64,000 nucleotides of DNA from Trebonia sp963795335. GTDB taxonomy: Bacteria > Actinomycetota > Actinomycetes > Streptosporangiales > Streptosporangiaceae. Below the pieces are notes generated by a model. The model was given only the letters and a program-made list of their open reading frames with translations. It was not told the DNA's origin and did not search any database. The DNA is taken from positions 310,001 through 374,000 of the forward strand of contig CAWCHI010000001.1 in assembly GCA_963795335.1 (NCBI GenBank), in the 5' to 3' direction. The position numbers and the translations under genes were made by a program. Shown in pieces: positions 62,855-64,000 of the stretch; within the stretch, counting starts at the first letter, position 1; each line of letters opens with the position of its first letter.

Positions 62855-64000
62855 ATGGGCGCAAAGCCATTCCATCTTGGCTGGTTCATGAGTTTCCGGC
62901 CACCCGCGTGGAATTCTCCTTTCTGCTCCCCGGTGGACGCGCGCGAATGGGCCAGCGGAGATTTCTACGTGGACTTTGCCCGGTCCCTGGAACGGGCCCG
63001 GTTCGACTACATGATGATCGAGGACTCGTCGATGGTCTCCGACATCCACGCTGGGTCCTACGAGGTCGATCTCAAGCACGCCCTCTACGCGCCCAAGCAC
63101 GACCCGGTCGCGCTGGTCCCCTGGCTAACCGGCGCGACCAGCCACCTCGGCGTGATCGCCACCATGTCGACCTCGTTCTACCCGCCGTTCATGCTGGCCC
63201 GCACCATGACCACCCTCGACCACATGAGCGGCGGCCGGGTGGGCTGGAACATCGTGACCTCGAGCGAGGACCGGGCGGCGCAGAACTACGGCCTGGACCA
63301 CCTCTACGAGCATGACGAGCGCTACGCCCGGGCCGACGAATTCGTCGAGGTCGTGGAGAAGCTGTGGGGGTCGTGGGAGGAAGACGCCCTCGTTCTGGAC
63401 CGGGATTCCGGTCGTTACGCGGACGCCAGCAAGGTGCACCCGATCAACCACAGCGGACAGTACTTCAAGGTCCGCGGGCCGATGAACACGGCCCGCTCGC
63501 CCCAGGGACGGCCCGTGTTCTGCCAGGCCGGTGGCTCCCCCCGGGGCCGTGAGTTCGCCGCCGCCCACGCTGACACGATCATCACGCAAGCCATGGGCGT
63601 CGAGGCCATGCGCGAGTTCCGGGACGACATCCGGGCCCGGATGACGAAGTACGGCCGCCACCCCGACGACTGCAAGGTGCTCTTCGTGATCGGCCCGACG
63701 GTGGGCGCCACCGACGCGGAGGCGCGGGCAGTCCGGGAGTCCTGGACCGCCCCGGCGGTGCAGCGCCACCGGGCCGAGGCGGCCCTGGGCCACATGTCGG
63801 CGCTGACCGAGAACGACTTTTCTGCTTACTCCCTGGACGAGCCGATCCCCGACGTGACCACCAACGGCCACCGCACCACGCTGTCGGACTTCATCAAGCT
63901 GGGTACCGGGGGCAAGACCCTGGGCGAGGTGGCGGGGGCCTGGAGCATCGAGCGTGTGCCGCTAGTCGGCTGCCCCGACACCATCGCGGCCCAGATGGAC
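62855..64000 (+). CDS. LLM-class flavin monooxygenase, second paralogue (3' end outside window)
   Basis: Open from ATG 62855 to the window edge, 382 residues seen. MGAKPFHLGWFMSFRPPAWN begins it, then FDYMMIEDSSMVSDIHAGSY, LARTMTTLDHMSGGRVGWNI, AQNYGLDHLYEHDERYARAD, KVHPINHSGQYFKVRGPMNT and RPVFCQAGGSPRGREFAAAH. It is a paralogue of the gene at 60398-61712, sharing the same motifs in order, and belongs to the same NtaA/SnaA group needing a separate flavin reductase. No reductase gene is in the window. Expected full length is about 440 residues, so roughly 55 remain beyond the edge. GAGGAG lies about nine bases before the ATG. Confidence 0.92.
   Translation, partial: MGAKPFHLGWFMSFRPPAWNSPFCSPVDAREWASGDFYVDFARSLERARFDYMMIEDSSMVSDIHAGSYEVDLKHALYAPKHDPVALVPWLTGATSHLGVIATMSTSFYPPFMLARTMTTLDHMSGGRVGWNIVTSSEDRAAQNYGLDHLYEHDERYARADEFVEVVEKLWGSWEEDALVLDRDSGRYADASKVHPINHSGQYFKVRGPMNTARSPQGRPVFCQAGGSPRGREFAAAHADTIITQAMGVEAMREFRDDIRARMTKYGRHPDDCKVLFVIGPTVGATDAEARAVRESWTAPAVQRHRAEAALGHMSALTENDFSAYSLDEPIPDVTTNGHRTTLSDFIKLGTGGKTLGEVAGAWSIERVPLVGCPDTIAAQMD

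Overview
The window is very GC-rich DNA (roughly three quarters G+C by eye) from an actinomycete. Gene order points to the Streptomyces/Frankia/Streptosporangiales side of the phylum. The block dapB, M16 peptidase, pnp, rpsO, ribF, truB, rbfA, DUF503, infB, ylxR, nusA, rimP and a ferritin-like gene is the classic actinobacterial order, and hopanoid genes, MenA, DUF397 and DUF1707 proteins and Pro/Ala-rich disordered proteins fit the same group. I cannot name a genus. No rRNA, tRNA, CRISPR array, insertion sequence or prophage is visible.

Layout. 1-2.9 kb: the end of a DUF1707 protein, a terminator, and a MacB-type ABC exporter (ATPase and FtsX permease). 3.2-11.3 kb: a tightly coupled hopanoid operon on the minus strand in the order hpnC, hpnD, hpnE, polyprenyl synthase, shc, then a nucleosidase (HpnG-like) that appears fused to IspH. 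11.8-15.4 kb: a SpoIIE-type phosphatase, an Eis-like acetyltransferase, two blocks of tandem repeats and a small repeat-bearing protein. 15.5-21.4 kb: rpiB, pepN, proS and a penicillin-acylase C-terminal piece joined to membrane helices. 21.7-27 kb: a NERD protein, ilvD, a GNAT and menA. 27.2-33.1 kb: an SPFH-NfeD pair bracketed by two proteins carrying the same helix-turn-helix module, one of them a disordered protein of about 960 residues. 33.1-37.3 kb: a PHP phosphatase, an alkylation-repair pair (AdaA-AlkA and Ogt) and small conserved proteins. 37.6-54.2 kb: the conserved translation and RNA-processing block. 54.4-64 kb: a HelD-like helicase, a PHP hydrolase, tag, a DivIVA-like membrane protein, and a GntR regulator with two paralogous flavin monooxygenases.

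How the genes work together. IspH supplies isoprenoid precursors. The polyprenyl synthase makes farnesyl diphosphate, HpnC/D/E convert it to squalene, Shc cyclises it, and the HpnG-like part would act on the side-chain adenine. Stop/start overlaps and short gaps make this one transcription unit.

A major caveat is sequence quality. Many conserved genes, including proS, ispH, ilvD, menA and rimP, which are usually essential or needed for growth without supplements, are interrupted by single-base insertions (mostly an extra G or C), while about 34-52 kb is nearly clean. I treat the interruptions as probable consensus errors and give gene spans from the true start to the true stop across the shifts; exact residue numbers in those genes are approximate.
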